Part shown: positions 25,417 through 33,351 of the stretch, one piece after another
Numbering within the stretch: the stretch's first letter is position 1
Layout of the letters: the number at the start of each line of letters is the position of its first letter
DNA from: Sphingomonas sp. S-NIH.Pt15_0812
GTDB taxonomy: Bacteria > Pseudomonadota > Alphaproteobacteria > Sphingomonadales > Sphingomonadaceae
Length of the DNA: 42,941 nucleotides
Reading direction: 5' to 3'
NCBI RefSeq assembly: GCF_003951315.1
Contig: NZ_QLJH01000027.1
Location: 1 to 42,941, forward strand
The notes under the pieces: model-generated
Seen by the model: only the letters and a program-made list of their open reading frames with translations
The model's database searches: none
What the model was told of the DNA's origin: nothing
Position numbers and translations under genes: made by a program

Positions 25417-26390
25417 CGGGCGGCCGGCCGTTCCGCTTCCTGGCGACCACGCTCGGCCTGTGGATCGGCGGCCGGGTGCTCCTGCTCTGGCCAGAGATCG
25501 ACTCGGTCGCGAAGCTGGTGGAGGCGATCGTCCCGCCCGTCGCGGCGCTGGCGATCGCACCGGAACCCTCGATATCCACAGCCCGTCCTTCCACGTCCGC
25601 CAAGAGGGACATGCAAAAGTTATCCACAGCTTTTCCCCAAGAAATACCCACGGCGCCGATGGTGGCGCAGTTAGCCGGCGACCCGACGCCCGGACCGCCG
25701 GTCATCGAGCCGCCCAGGCCCCTGCTATTGCCCGAACGGCCGCTGCGGCATGTCATGGCGGCCTCGCGCTGGACGGGGAGCGGCTGGCTGATCCTGCGCG
25801 GCGGTGCGCCGCTGGCGAATGCCGCCCAGCTCGGCGGCGCACAGGTCGGCGGGCGGATCGGCTATGCCATGGACCGGGACCGGCACGTCGCGCTGTCGAT
25901 CCGCGCCATGGCCCCGTTGCATGGGCGCGGAGCCGAGGTCGCGGCCGGCCTCGACTGGCAGCCGACGCCCGCGCCGGTGCATGTGCTGGCGGAGAAGCGG
26001 ATCGCGGTGGATGGCGGGCGCGACGGCACGAGCCTGACGCTGGTCGGTGGGCTAGACCCGACCCGCATTCTCGGCGACTGGCGGATCGAGGGCTATGGCC
26101 AGGCGGGGATGATCGCCCGCCACGGCACGTCGGCGGAGGGCTTCGCCGATGGCGCGGTGCGATTGAGCCGACCGGTGGCGGAGCGCGGCGCCACCGGGTT
26201 GGACCTTGGTCTCGGCTTGTGGGGCGGCGTGCAGCGCGGCGCGGGGCGGCTGGACCTCGGCCCCAGCCTCGCGTTGATCGTGCCGGCGGGCGAGCGACGG
26301 CTGCGGTTCACGCTCGACTGGCGGCAGCGGGTGGTGGGGAATGCGGCGCCCGGTTCGGGGCCTGCATTGTCGGTCGGCACCAACTTCTGA
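25413..26390 (+). CDS. putative outer-membrane beta-barrel protein, NfrA C-terminal-like
   Basis: A 325-residue protein starting at GTG 25413, overlapping the glycosyltransferase stop. An N-terminal hydrophobic segment (about 8-28) could be a signal or anchor. A Pro/Ser/Thr-rich linker (about 45-105) follows, then a repeat-like beta-strand region (about 108-325) with alternating aromatic and Gly residues ('GGRIGYAMDRDRHVALSIRA', 'RIEGYGQAGMIARHG', 'LRFTLDWRQRV'), ending 'GPALSVGTNF' with a terminal Phe typical of outer-membrane barrels. By position and style it resembles the C-terminal domain of NfrA, the outer-membrane partner of NfrB; this is inference. Two DnaA-box-like sequences lie inside the linker-coding part. 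Confidence 0.6.
   Translation: MTGGRPFRFLATTLGLWIGGRVLLLWPEIDSVAKLVEAIVPPVAALAIAPEPSISTARPSTSAKRDMQKLSTAFPQEIPTAPMVAQLAGDPTPGPPVIEPPRPLLLPERPLRHVMAASRWTGSGWLILRGGAPLANAAQLGGAQVGGRIGYAMDRDRHVALSIRAMAPLHGRGAEVAAGLDWQPTPAPVHVLAEKRIAVDGGRDGTSLTLVGGLDPTRILGDWRIEGYGQAGMIARHGTSAEGFADGAVRLSRPVAERGATGLDLGLGLWGGVQRGAGRLDLGPSLALIVPAGERRLRFTLDWRQRVVGNAAPGSGPALSVGTNF
25572..25628 (+). promoter_or_regulatory. DnaA-box-like pair inside a coding region
   Basis: TTATCCACA at 25620-25628 matches the consensus DnaA box exactly. ATATCCACA at 25572-25580 differs by one base, same strand, 48 bases upstream. Both fall in the low-complexity linker region of the NfrA-like gene. With only two sites and no AT-rich unwinding element or replication genes here, an origin is unlikely; a DnaA-binding site or chance is possible. 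Confidence 0.35.
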
Positions 26391-26459
26391 TCGCCCGAAA
26401 AACCGGCGCAGGGGACGGCGGGGGTTGGGCTGGGCGGCGACCCGCGCTACCAGCACCGG

Positions 26460-27374
26460 GTGGACCTGTATTTGCCCATCGCCAATCTGTCGGTCAACGC
26501 GCTGGTGATCGTGCTGCTGGGCGGCGGCGTCGGCCTGTTGTCGGGGATGTTCGGGGTCGGCGGCGGGTTCCTGACCACGCCGCTGCTGATTGTCTACGGC
26601 ATCCCGCCGACCGTGGCCGCCGCCTCCTCCGCCAGCCAGGTGACGGGGGCCAGCGTATCGGGCGTCTTCGCTCACCTGCGGCGCAAGGGCGTCGACTTCA
26701 AGATGGGCGGCGTGCTGGTCGCGGGCGGCATCACCGGCACCTTCGCGGGGGCGTGGATCTTCCGCCAGCTCCAGGCGCTCGGCCAGATCGATACGGTGAT
26801 CGCGGTCGTCTATGTGGTGATGCTGAGCTGGATCGGCGGCACCATGGCGCGCGAGGCGACGACCACCATCCTGCTCGCCCGGCGCGCCCAGCCGCCCCGC
26901 CCGCGCAAGCGCCGCCACCATCCGCTGGTCGCGGCGCTGCCGCTGCGCACGCGCTTCTATGCCTCGGGCCTCTATATCTCGCCGCTCGCGCCGCTGATGC
27001 TCGGCTTCGTCACCGGCATTCTGACCATCCTGCTGGGCGTCGGCGGCGGTTTCATCCTGGTGCCGGCGATGATCTATCTGCTTGGCATGGCGACCAGCGT
27101 GGTGGTGGGGACCAGCCTGTTCCAGACGCTGTTCGTCACTGCCATGGCGACGATGGTCCATGCGACGACCACCAAGGCGGTGGATATCGTGCTCGCCGGG
27201 CTGTTGCTGATCGGATCGGTGACGGGCGCGCAGGTCGGCGCGCGGTTCGCGACGCGGGTGAAGCCCGAATATCTGCGGCTGGCGCTGGCGGTGATCGTGC
27301 TGCTGGTCGGGGTACGTATCCTCCTGGGGCTGGTCTGGCGGCCGGGGGAGATCTTCACGGTTTCGGTGTCGTGA
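26460..27374 (+). CDS. TauE/SafE family sulfite/anion exporter permease
   Basis: A 304-residue polytopic inner-membrane protein (about eight helices). The two-fold repeat of the family is visible: 'GMFGVGGGFLTTPLLIVYG' near residue 29 and 'ILLGVGGGFILVPAMIYLLG' near residue 190, separated by a basic cytoplasmic loop ('RRAQPPRPRKRRHH'). TauE/SafE proteins are implicated in export of sulfite or sulfonate-derived anions; the substrate here is unknown. The start is GTG 26460 with a weak ribosome site. It overlaps the TIGR02186 gene (GTGA), a pairing I recall across alphaproteobacteria that suggests the two act together. Confidence 0.92.
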   Translation: MDLYLPIANLSVNALVIVLLGGGVGLLSGMFGVGGGFLTTPLLIVYGIPPTVAAASSASQVTGASVSGVFAHLRRKGVDFKMGGVLVAGGITGTFAGAWIFRQLQALGQIDTVIAVVYVVMLSWIGGTMAREATTTILLARRAQPPRPRKRRHHPLVAALPLRTRFYASGLYISPLAPLMLGFVTGILTILLGVGGGFILVPAMIYLLGMATSVVVGTSLFQTLFVTAMATMVHATTTKAVDIVLAGLLLIGSVTGAQVGARFATRVKPEYLRLALAVIVLLVGVRILLGLVWRPGEIFTVSVS

Positions 27375-28141
27375 CGCGGGGCTGGCCGGGCCTGGCGCTG
27401 CTGCTCGCCGCGCCACTGCTGATGGGCCAGGCCAAGCCGGTGCTGGTGCCCGACGTGTCGCAGCGGCAGGTCGACATCGCCTATTCCTTCACCGGCGCGG
27501 ACCTGTTGCTGTTCGGCGCGATCCTCTATCCCGGCGGCCGCGTGCCGGAGGGTGAGCGGCCGGCGGACATCGTGGTGGTGGTCAAGGGCCCGACCCAGTC
27601 GATCCTGCTGCGCGAGAAGGAGAAGGTGGCCGGCATCTGGGTCAATGCGCAGAGCGCGCGCTATCGCTCCGCGCCGTCCTTCTACAGCGTCGCCGCGTCG
27701 CGGCCGATCCGGTCGCTGGTCGACGATCGCACCCGCGCCATCTACGAACTGGGGCTGGACAGCCTGCAACTCTCCCCCACCTCGACCGCGCCGCCCGATG
27801 TGCAGGCGCGGTTCGGACGCGGGCTGGTCGAGCTGAAGCAGCGCGCCGGCCTCTATGTCGAGGCGCCGCGCGCGGTGGAGATCACCGACGGCGTGCTCTA
27901 CCGCGCACGCGTCACCATCCCGGCGCGCGTGCCGGTCGGGCGTTTCACCGCCGAGACCTTCCTGATCCGCGACGGCCGGGTGCTGGCGGCGGCGGTGCGC
28001 GATATCGACATCCGCAAATCCGGGTTCGAGCGATATGTCGCCCGCGCCGCCGACCGGCACGAGCTGGTCTATGGCCTGATCGCGGTGATGCTGTCGGTCG
28101 GGCTGGGCTATCTGGCCGGCTGGGTCGCGCGACGCCTGTAG
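27371..28141 (+). CDS. TIGR02186 family transmembrane protein
   Basis: A 256-residue protein with a signal peptide (about 1-20, ending near 'GQA'), a periplasmic beta-rich domain and one C-terminal membrane helix (about 230-250, 'LVYGLIAVMLSVGLGYLAGWV'). Conserved family segments are 'VDIAYSFTGADLLLFGAILYPGG', 'VVVVKGPTQSILLREKEKVAGIWVN' and 'PSFYSVAASRPI'. Its start GTG overlaps the TauE/SafE stop. Family function is undefined; the constant link with TauE/SafE permeases suggests an accessory subunit or periplasmic modulator of that transporter (inference). Confidence 0.88.
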   Translation: MTRGWPGLALLLAAPLLMGQAKPVLVPDVSQRQVDIAYSFTGADLLLFGAILYPGGRVPEGERPADIVVVVKGPTQSILLREKEKVAGIWVNAQSARYRSAPSFYSVAASRPIRSLVDDRTRAIYELGLDSLQLSPTSTAPPDVQARFGRGLVELKQRAGLYVEAPRAVEITDGVLYRARVTIPARVPVGRFTAETFLIRDGRVLAAAVRDIDIRKSGFERYVARAADRHELVYGLIAVMLSVGLGYLAGWVARRL

Positions 28142-28299
28142 CGGCGGCGATCCAGCGCCGCGCGCAAGGCCTTCGATTGCTTCGCTGCGCGCAACGACGA
28201 AGGAAAGCGTCGGCACGGGCCGTGCGGACACGCTTCCTTTACCTCGGCCATGGCACGGACGCGGAACGCAAATTCCACGCGCTCTGCGAAAGGCCGTCC

Positions 28300-29946
28300 A
28301 TGACCCTGATGCCCGGCAGCGATGCCTTCGCCCGCATCGCGCCGTCCGACCCGGAGGCCGCGATCGGCCGGGTGGTCGCGATCGACGGCGCGTCCAGCCG
28401 GGTGACGATCGATCCGGTCGCCATCGATCGCCTGGGGGAGGATGCCGACCCCACGCTCGCCGCCGCCGGGCAGGTCGGCAGCCTGGTGCGGATGCGGATC
28501 GGCGCCACCTGGCTGATCGCCAATATCCGTGCGCTGCGGCTGGACATGGCGGACGGCGCGATCGTCGCCGATATCGATTTCCTGGGCGAGGGCGACCAGG
28601 ACCAGGCGACCGGCGCGCTGCATCGCTTCCGGCGCGGCGTCACCCGCTATCCGATGCCGGGCACCCCGGTATGGCCCGTCACCACCGCCGACCTGCGCCA
28701 GGTCTATGCCGCCGGCGACACCGCGCAGATCGGCATCGGCACCGTCTATCCGACCGAGGATATCCGCGCCTCGCTGTCGGTCGATGCGATGCTGGGCAAG
28801 CATTTCGCGCTGGTCGGCTCGACCGGCACCGGCAAGTCGACCGCGACCGCGCTGATCCTCCACCGCATCTGCGACATGGCCCCGCACGGCCATATCCTGA
28901 TGATCGACCCGCATGGCGAATATGCCGCCGCCTTTCGCGGCAATGGCGCGATCCTGGACGTCGGCAATCTGCAACTGCCCTATTGGCTGATGAACTTCGA
29001 GGAACATTGCGAGGTGTTCCTGACCGCCGCCGGGGCGGACCGGCAGGTCGATGCCGACATCCTGGCCAAATGCCTGCTCGCCGCCCGCGCCAAGAGCCGG
29101 CTGGGGCAGGAGATCGGCAAGCTGACGGTCGACGCGCCGGTGCCTTATCTATTGTCCGACCTGACGGCGATCCTGTCGCAGGAGATGGGCAAGATGGACC
29201 GGGCGGGCGACACCGCCCCCTATCTGCGGCTGAAGGCGAAGATCGACGAGATCAAGGCCGATCCGCGCTACGGCTTCATGTTCTCCGGCCTGTTGGTGGC
29301 GGATACGATGGCGGCGTTCCTGGCGCGGGTGTTCCGCCTGCCGGGCGACGGCAAGCCGATCGCGATCATCGACGTGTCGGGCGTGCCGTCGGACATCACC
29401 GCCGTGGTGGTGGCGGTGCTGGCACGGATGACCTTCGACTATGCGATCTGGTCGCGCGCCGAGCCGCGCCGCCCGATCCTGCTGATGTGCGAGGAGGCGC
29501 ATCGCTACGTCCCCGCCGGGGCCGACACCGCCTCGTCGGTCGGGCGCATCCTGGGGCGGATCGCCAAGGAGGGGCGCAAATATGGCGTCAGCCTGGGGCT
29601 GGTGACTCAGCGGCCGTCCGACCTGGCGGAAGGCGTGCTGTCGCAATGCGGCACGATCATCGCGATGCGGCTGAACAACGAGCGCGACCAGGCCTTTGTC
29701 CGCGCGGCGATGCCGGAGGGCGCGCGCGGCTTCCTCGATTCGATCCCGGCGCTGCGCAACCGCGAGGCGATCATCTGCGGCGAGGGCGTGACCATCCCCT
29801 TGCGCGTCGCCTTCGACGTGCTGGAGGAATCGCGTCGTCCGGCCTCGGGCGATCCGCTCTTCTCCGAATTGTGGCGCGATGTGGGGGGCGAGGAGGGCAT
29901 CGTCGCCCGCACCATCCAGCGCTGGCGCGCGCAGGGGCGGGGATAG
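28300..29946 (+). CDS. HerA-like DUF87 ATP-binding protein
   Basis: A 548-residue ATPase. The frame opens earlier at 28177, but ATG 28300 is the first sensible start. An N-terminal beta-barrel HAS-like domain (about 10-150, 'IGRVVAIDGASSRVTI', 'GSLVRMRIGATWLIANI') precedes the RecA/FtsK-like motor. Walker A is GSTGTGKST near 173-181, and Walker B is 'ILLMCEEAHRYVPA' near 393-406 with the DEAH-like 'EEAH'. The sensor region is 'LGLVTQRPSDL'. HerA translocases pump DNA, often with a NurA nuclease in end processing; no NurA partner is visible, so the role is uncertain. The 158-base upstream spacer contains an imperfect palindrome around 28201-28240. Confidence 0.9.
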   Translation: MTLMPGSDAFARIAPSDPEAAIGRVVAIDGASSRVTIDPVAIDRLGEDADPTLAAAGQVGSLVRMRIGATWLIANIRALRLDMADGAIVADIDFLGEGDQDQATGALHRFRRGVTRYPMPGTPVWPVTTADLRQVYAAGDTAQIGIGTVYPTEDIRASLSVDAMLGKHFALVGSTGTGKSTATALILHRICDMAPHGHILMIDPHGEYAAAFRGNGAILDVGNLQLPYWLMNFEEHCEVFLTAAGADRQVDADILAKCLLAARAKSRLGQEIGKLTVDAPVPYLLSDLTAILSQEMGKMDRAGDTAPYLRLKAKIDEIKADPRYGFMFSGLLVADTMAAFLARVFRLPGDGKPIAIIDVSGVPSDITAVVVAVLARMTFDYAIWSRAEPRRPILLMCEEAHRYVPAGADTASSVGRILGRIAKEGRKYGVSLGLVTQRPSDLAEGVLSQCGTIIAMRLNNERDQAFVRAAMPEGARGFLDSIPALRNREAIICGEGVTIPLRVAFDVLEESRRPASGDPLFSELWRDVGGEEGIVARTIQRWRAQGRG

Positions 29947-29994
29947 AAAGGCACCACCCGTCGACTTCGCGGTTTCGCGCGTTATGGCAGTCGC

Positions 29995-32067
29995 ATGACC
30001 GATCCCCAGCCGACTCCCCAGCCGCCCGTCGCCGCGCAACGCCCGCACAGCTTCACCCGGCACGGCGTCACCATCGACGATCCCTATGCCTGGCTGAAGG
30101 ACCCGGACTATCCGGAGGTCGGCGATCCCGACATCCTCGCCTATCTGGAGGCGGAGAACGCCTATTTCGAGGCGGTGATGGCGCCGCACCGGCCGCTGGT
30201 CGACCGGCTGTACGAAGAGATGAAGGCCCGCATCAAGGAGGATGAATCCTCCGTGCCGCAAAAGGATGGCGACTGGCTCTACTGGGCGGCGTTCGAGACC
30301 GGCGGGCAATATCGCAAATGGTGGCGCAAGCCGGTCGCGGGCGGCGCGGACCAGTTGCTGCTCGACGAACCCGCGCTGGCGGAGGGCAAGGAATATTTCA
30401 GCCTGGGCGCCTTCGCGGTGTCGAACGACGGCCGCCATCTGGCCTATGCGATCGACGACAACGGGTCGGAGCGGTTCACCATCCATGTCAAGGAGCTGAC
30501 CAGCGGCGCGCTGCTGCCGGAGACGATCCCCGGCATGTTGTCCGACATCGTCTGGACCGCCGATGACAGCGGCTTCCTCTATGGCCTGGCGAACGAGCAG
30601 TGGCGCACCGACAATGCCCGCTTTCACCGGCTGGGCACGCCGGTCGCGCAGGATGTCGAACTCTATCGCGAGGCGGACGAGGGATACCGCGTCGCGGTGG
30701 CGGAGACGAGCGACCGGCAATGGCTGGTGATCGGCACCGGCGACCATGTGACCAGCGAGGTGCGGCTGCTGCCCGCGAACGATCCCCTGGCCGCGCCGAT
30801 CCTGGTCGCGCCGCGCCAGCCGGGCCGCGAATATGATGTCGACGCGCATGGCGGCACGCTGTTCATCCACACCAACGACACCGATCCGATGTGGCGGCTG
30901 TGCACCGCGCGCATCGACGCGCCGGGCGAGTGGCAGGAGCTGATCGCACCGGACGCGCGCTTCTACATGACCGGGGTGGAATGCTATCGTGACTTCTTCG
31001 TGGTCGAGGGGCGCGAGGACGGGCTCGATCAGATCGCGATCCACCGCTATGACGACCCCACCACGCCGCAACGCATCGTCTTTCCGGAGGCGAGCTATGC
31101 CGCAGGGCTCGGCGACAATCCCGAATATGCGGTCGACCGGTTGCGGTTGGGCTATGAGTCGATGGTCACGCCCGGCACCGTCCAGGATTATGACGTCGCG
31201 ACCGGCGCGCTCACCACGCTGAAGGTGCAGGAGATCCCCTGCGGCTATGACGCGGCGAAATACCGGACCGAGCGGCTGAAGATCGCGGCGCGCGACGGCA
31301 CCGAAATCCCCGTGTCGATCGTCTATCCGGCCGGCTTCGTCCGAGACGGATCGCGGCCGCTGTTCCTCTATGCCTATGGCGCCTACGGCCATGCCATCCC
31401 GCCGGGCTTCTCGACCGGGCGGTTGAGCCTGCTCGACCGGGGCTTCGCCTATGCCATCGCGCATATTCGCGGCGGCGACGATCTGGGCCAGCAATGGTAT
31501 CGTGACGGCAAGCTGGAAAAGCGCACCAACACCTTCAACGACTTCGTCGACGTGGCCCGGGGCCTGATCGCGGACGGCTGGACCAGTGCCGGGCGGATCG
31601 CCACCGCCGGCCGGTCGGCGGGCGGCGAACTGATGGGCGCGATCGTCAACTCGGACCCGGAATTGTGGGGCGCGGTGATCGCCGACGTGCCGTTCGTCGA
31701 CGTGCTCAACACGATGCTCGACGCCGACCTGCCGCTGACGCCGGGCGAATGGCCCGAATGGGGCAATCCGATCGAGGACAAGGCGGCATTCGACCTGATC
31801 CGCGGCTACAGCCCCTATGACAATGTGCGGGCGCAAGCCTATCCGCCGCTGTTCATCTCGGGCGGGCTGAACGACCCGCGCGTCACCTATTGGGAGCCGG
31901 CGAAATGGGCGGCGCGGCTGCGCGCCACCAAGACCGACGACAACATCCTGCTGCTCAAGACCAATATGGGCGCGGGCCATGGCGGCAAGTCGGGCCGGTT
32001 CGAATCGCTGCGCGAGGGCGCGGAGGAACATGCCTTCGTCCTGTGGCAGCTCGGGATCGAAGGGTGA
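29995..32067 (+). CDS. ptrB: oligopeptidase B (S9A prolyl oligopeptidase family)
   Basis: A 690-residue serine peptidase of normal length for oligopeptidase B, which cuts short peptides after Arg/Lys in the cytoplasm or periplasm. The N-terminal part opens with 'HSFTRHGVTIDDPYAWLKDPDYPE', followed by a seven-bladed propeller (about 75-410) and the catalytic alpha/beta domain. The triad is Ser541 in 'AGRSAGG', Asp627 in 'GGLNDPRV' and His662 in 'GAGHGGKSGR'. No signal peptide is visible. The stop overlaps the GTG of the DedA gene, so the peptidase, DedA and thioesterase genes form a coupled group. S9A specificity for basic residues is inferred from the family. Confidence 0.93.
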   Translation: MTDPQPTPQPPVAAQRPHSFTRHGVTIDDPYAWLKDPDYPEVGDPDILAYLEAENAYFEAVMAPHRPLVDRLYEEMKARIKEDESSVPQKDGDWLYWAAFETGGQYRKWWRKPVAGGADQLLLDEPALAEGKEYFSLGAFAVSNDGRHLAYAIDDNGSERFTIHVKELTSGALLPETIPGMLSDIVWTADDSGFLYGLANEQWRTDNARFHRLGTPVAQDVELYREADEGYRVAVAETSDRQWLVIGTGDHVTSEVRLLPANDPLAAPILVAPRQPGREYDVDAHGGTLFIHTNDTDPMWRLCTARIDAPGEWQELIAPDARFYMTGVECYRDFFVVEGREDGLDQIAIHRYDDPTTPQRIVFPEASYAAGLGDNPEYAVDRLRLGYESMVTPGTVQDYDVATGALTTLKVQEIPCGYDAAKYRTERLKIAARDGTEIPVSIVYPAGFVRDGSRPLFLYAYGAYGHAIPPGFSTGRLSLLDRGFAYAIAHIRGGDDLGQQWYRDGKLEKRTNTFNDFVDVARGLIADGWTSAGRIATAGRSAGGELMGAIVNSDPELWGAVIADVPFVDVLNTMLDADLPLTPGEWPEWGNPIEDKAAFDLIRGYSPYDNVRAQAYPPLFISGGLNDPRVTYWEPAKWAARLRATKTDDNILLLKTNMGAGHGGKSGRFESLREGAEEHAFVLWQLGIEG

Positions 32068-32621
32068 CGCTGCCCGAACTGATCGCCCATTACGGCCTGC
32101 CCGCGCTGTTCGTCGGCGCGGCGGTCGAGGGCGAGACGGTGGTGGTCGCCGGCGGGGTGGCGGCGCATCAGGGGTTGTTGCCGCTGGCGGGCGCGATGAT
32201 CGCCACCGCCACCGGCAGCTTCGCCGCCGACCAGGCCTGGTTCGCGGCGGGGCGGCATTTCCGCGATCATCGCCGCGTGCAGCAGGCGCGCGCAAAGCCC
32301 GCCTTCGCCAGGGCGATCCGGTGGCTGGAACGCTATCCGATCGGCTTCATCTTCGCCTTTCGCTTCCTCTACGGCCTGCGCACGGTCAGCCCGATCGCGA
32401 TCGGCACGACGCGGGTGCCGGCGCGCACCTTCGTGCTGGTCAATGCCCTGTCGGCGGCGGTGTGGGGCGTGATCTTCACGAGCATCGGCTATCTGTTCGG
32501 CCAGGCGTTCGAGCAGCTGGTCGGGCGGGTCACCCAGCACTGGCCCTGGGCGGTCGCGGCGCTGGCGGTGGTCGGGATCGGCTTCGCGCTCCTGCGCTGG
32601 CGGAAAGGACGACAGGCATGA
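32064..32621 (+). CDS. DedA family membrane protein
   Basis: A 185-residue polytopic protein. GTG 32064 overlaps the peptidase stop (GTGA). Characteristic DedA segments are 'GLPALFVGAAVEGETVVVAGG', 'DQAWFAAGRHF', and 'RFLYGLRTVSPIAIG' with the conserved Arg/Gly pattern. Late helices include 'WAVAALAVVGIGFALLRW'. DedA proteins are inner-membrane proteins linked to lipid carrier (undecaprenyl-phosphate or phospholipid) flipping and membrane potential maintenance; which activity applies here is unknown. It overlaps the thioesterase start as ATGA. Confidence 0.92.
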   Translation: MTLPELIAHYGLPALFVGAAVEGETVVVAGGVAAHQGLLPLAGAMIATATGSFAADQAWFAAGRHFRDHRRVQQARAKPAFARAIRWLERYPIGFIFAFRFLYGLRTVSPIAIGTTRVPARTFVLVNALSAAVWGVIFTSIGYLFGQAFEQLVGRVTQHWPWAVAALAVVGIGFALLRWRKGRQA

Positions 32622-33022
32622 ACCGCTTCACCCAGGTCATCACCGCGCAAGACGCCGACATCGACATCCTCGGCCATGTCAACAATGCGGTCTGGGTGCG
32701 CTGGATCCAGGACCTCGCCGGCGCGCATTGGGAAGCGGTGGCGCCGCCCGATCAGCAGGCCGCCTATGTGTGGGTCGTGACCCGGCACGAGATCGACTAT
32801 CGCGGCAACCTGGCGGCGGGCGAGTCGGTGACGGCGGAGACCTGGGTCGCGTCCCCGCGCGGCGCGCGGTTCGACCGGCATGTCCGCTTCACCGGCATGG
32901 ACGGGCGGGTGAAGGTGGAGGCGGTGACCACCTGGGCCCTGATCGACCGCGCCACCGGCCGGCTGCTGCGCGTCCGCCCCGAAATCGCCGAACGGTTCCT
33001 GTCGGACACATCAGGGACATAA
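32618..33022 (+). CDS. acyl-CoA thioesterase, hotdog fold (YbgC/4HBT type)
   Basis: A 134-residue single hotdog-fold protein. 'DADIDILGHVNNAVWVRWIQDLA' near residues 12-34 is the classical 4HBT active-site block, with the aspartate-like position before 'LGHVNN' and the helix that follows. The later strands ('HEIDYRGNLAAGESVTAETWV', 'RFTGMDGRVKVEAVTTWALID') complete the fold. It should hydrolyse an acyl-CoA thioester in the cytoplasm. The start ATG overlaps the DedA stop. It is last in the operon, followed by a strong hairpin. Confidence 0.91.
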   Translation: MNRFTQVITAQDADIDILGHVNNAVWVRWIQDLAGAHWEAVAPPDQQAAYVWVVTRHEIDYRGNLAAGESVTAETWVASPRGARFDRHVRFTGMDGRVKVEAVTTWALIDRATGRLLRVRPEIAERFLSDTSGT

Positions 33023-33100
33023 TGTGGCAATGCGGATGGTGTAGGGCCGGCTGGCAGTCAGCAACCGCTGCTGTACACATTCATTGTGTCACTACGGGCT

Positions 33101-33135
33101 ACGGGCGACGTCTGCATCCGGCAGGCGTCGCCCGT
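33101..33135 (+). terminator. long hairpin after the thioesterase gene
   Basis: A 15-base stem (one G-T pair) runs 33101-33115 against 33121-33135 with loop ATCCG: ACGGGCGACG outer arm, CTGC inner arm. It is followed by GGTTTA, a poor T-tract. It is probably the operon's transcription end. It starts 78 bases after the stop codon. Confidence 0.65.
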
Positions 33136-33218
33136 GGTTTACCCGGGGTGGTGCGGCAGCGGTTTTCGCGAAGTGGCACAGGGCTGCGGGCCAGCACCGT
33201 GCCTCTTCTTCCAACCTG

Positions 33219-33320
33219 TTCCCCGGCGAAGGCCGGGGCCCAGTTGGGAAAGTTTTGGTAACGGAGCGCTGCACGTCGTCATCATCGTCCCCCAACTGGG
33301 CCCTGTCCCCCGCCGGGGAG
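33219..33320. repeat. REP-like palindromic intergenic element
   Basis: Nested inverted arms: TCCCCGGCG (33220-33228) with CGCCGGGGA (33311-33319), and GGGCCCAGTTGGG (33236-33248) with CCCAACTGGGCCC (33291-33303), around a 42-base core. It lies between convergent operons, the usual place for REP/BIME elements. The 'CCCCGGCGAAGGCCGGGG' style is familiar from sphingomonad intergenic repeats (recollection, not checked). Confidence 0.75.
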
Positions 33321-33351
33321 CAGAAGAGGATGGAACCCTTCGCGCAACCCT

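Noticed and set aside
29149..32295. A 1048-codon leftward open frame
   Set aside because: Antisense of the HerA-like and oligopeptidase B genes; those have clear catalytic motifs on the plus strand.
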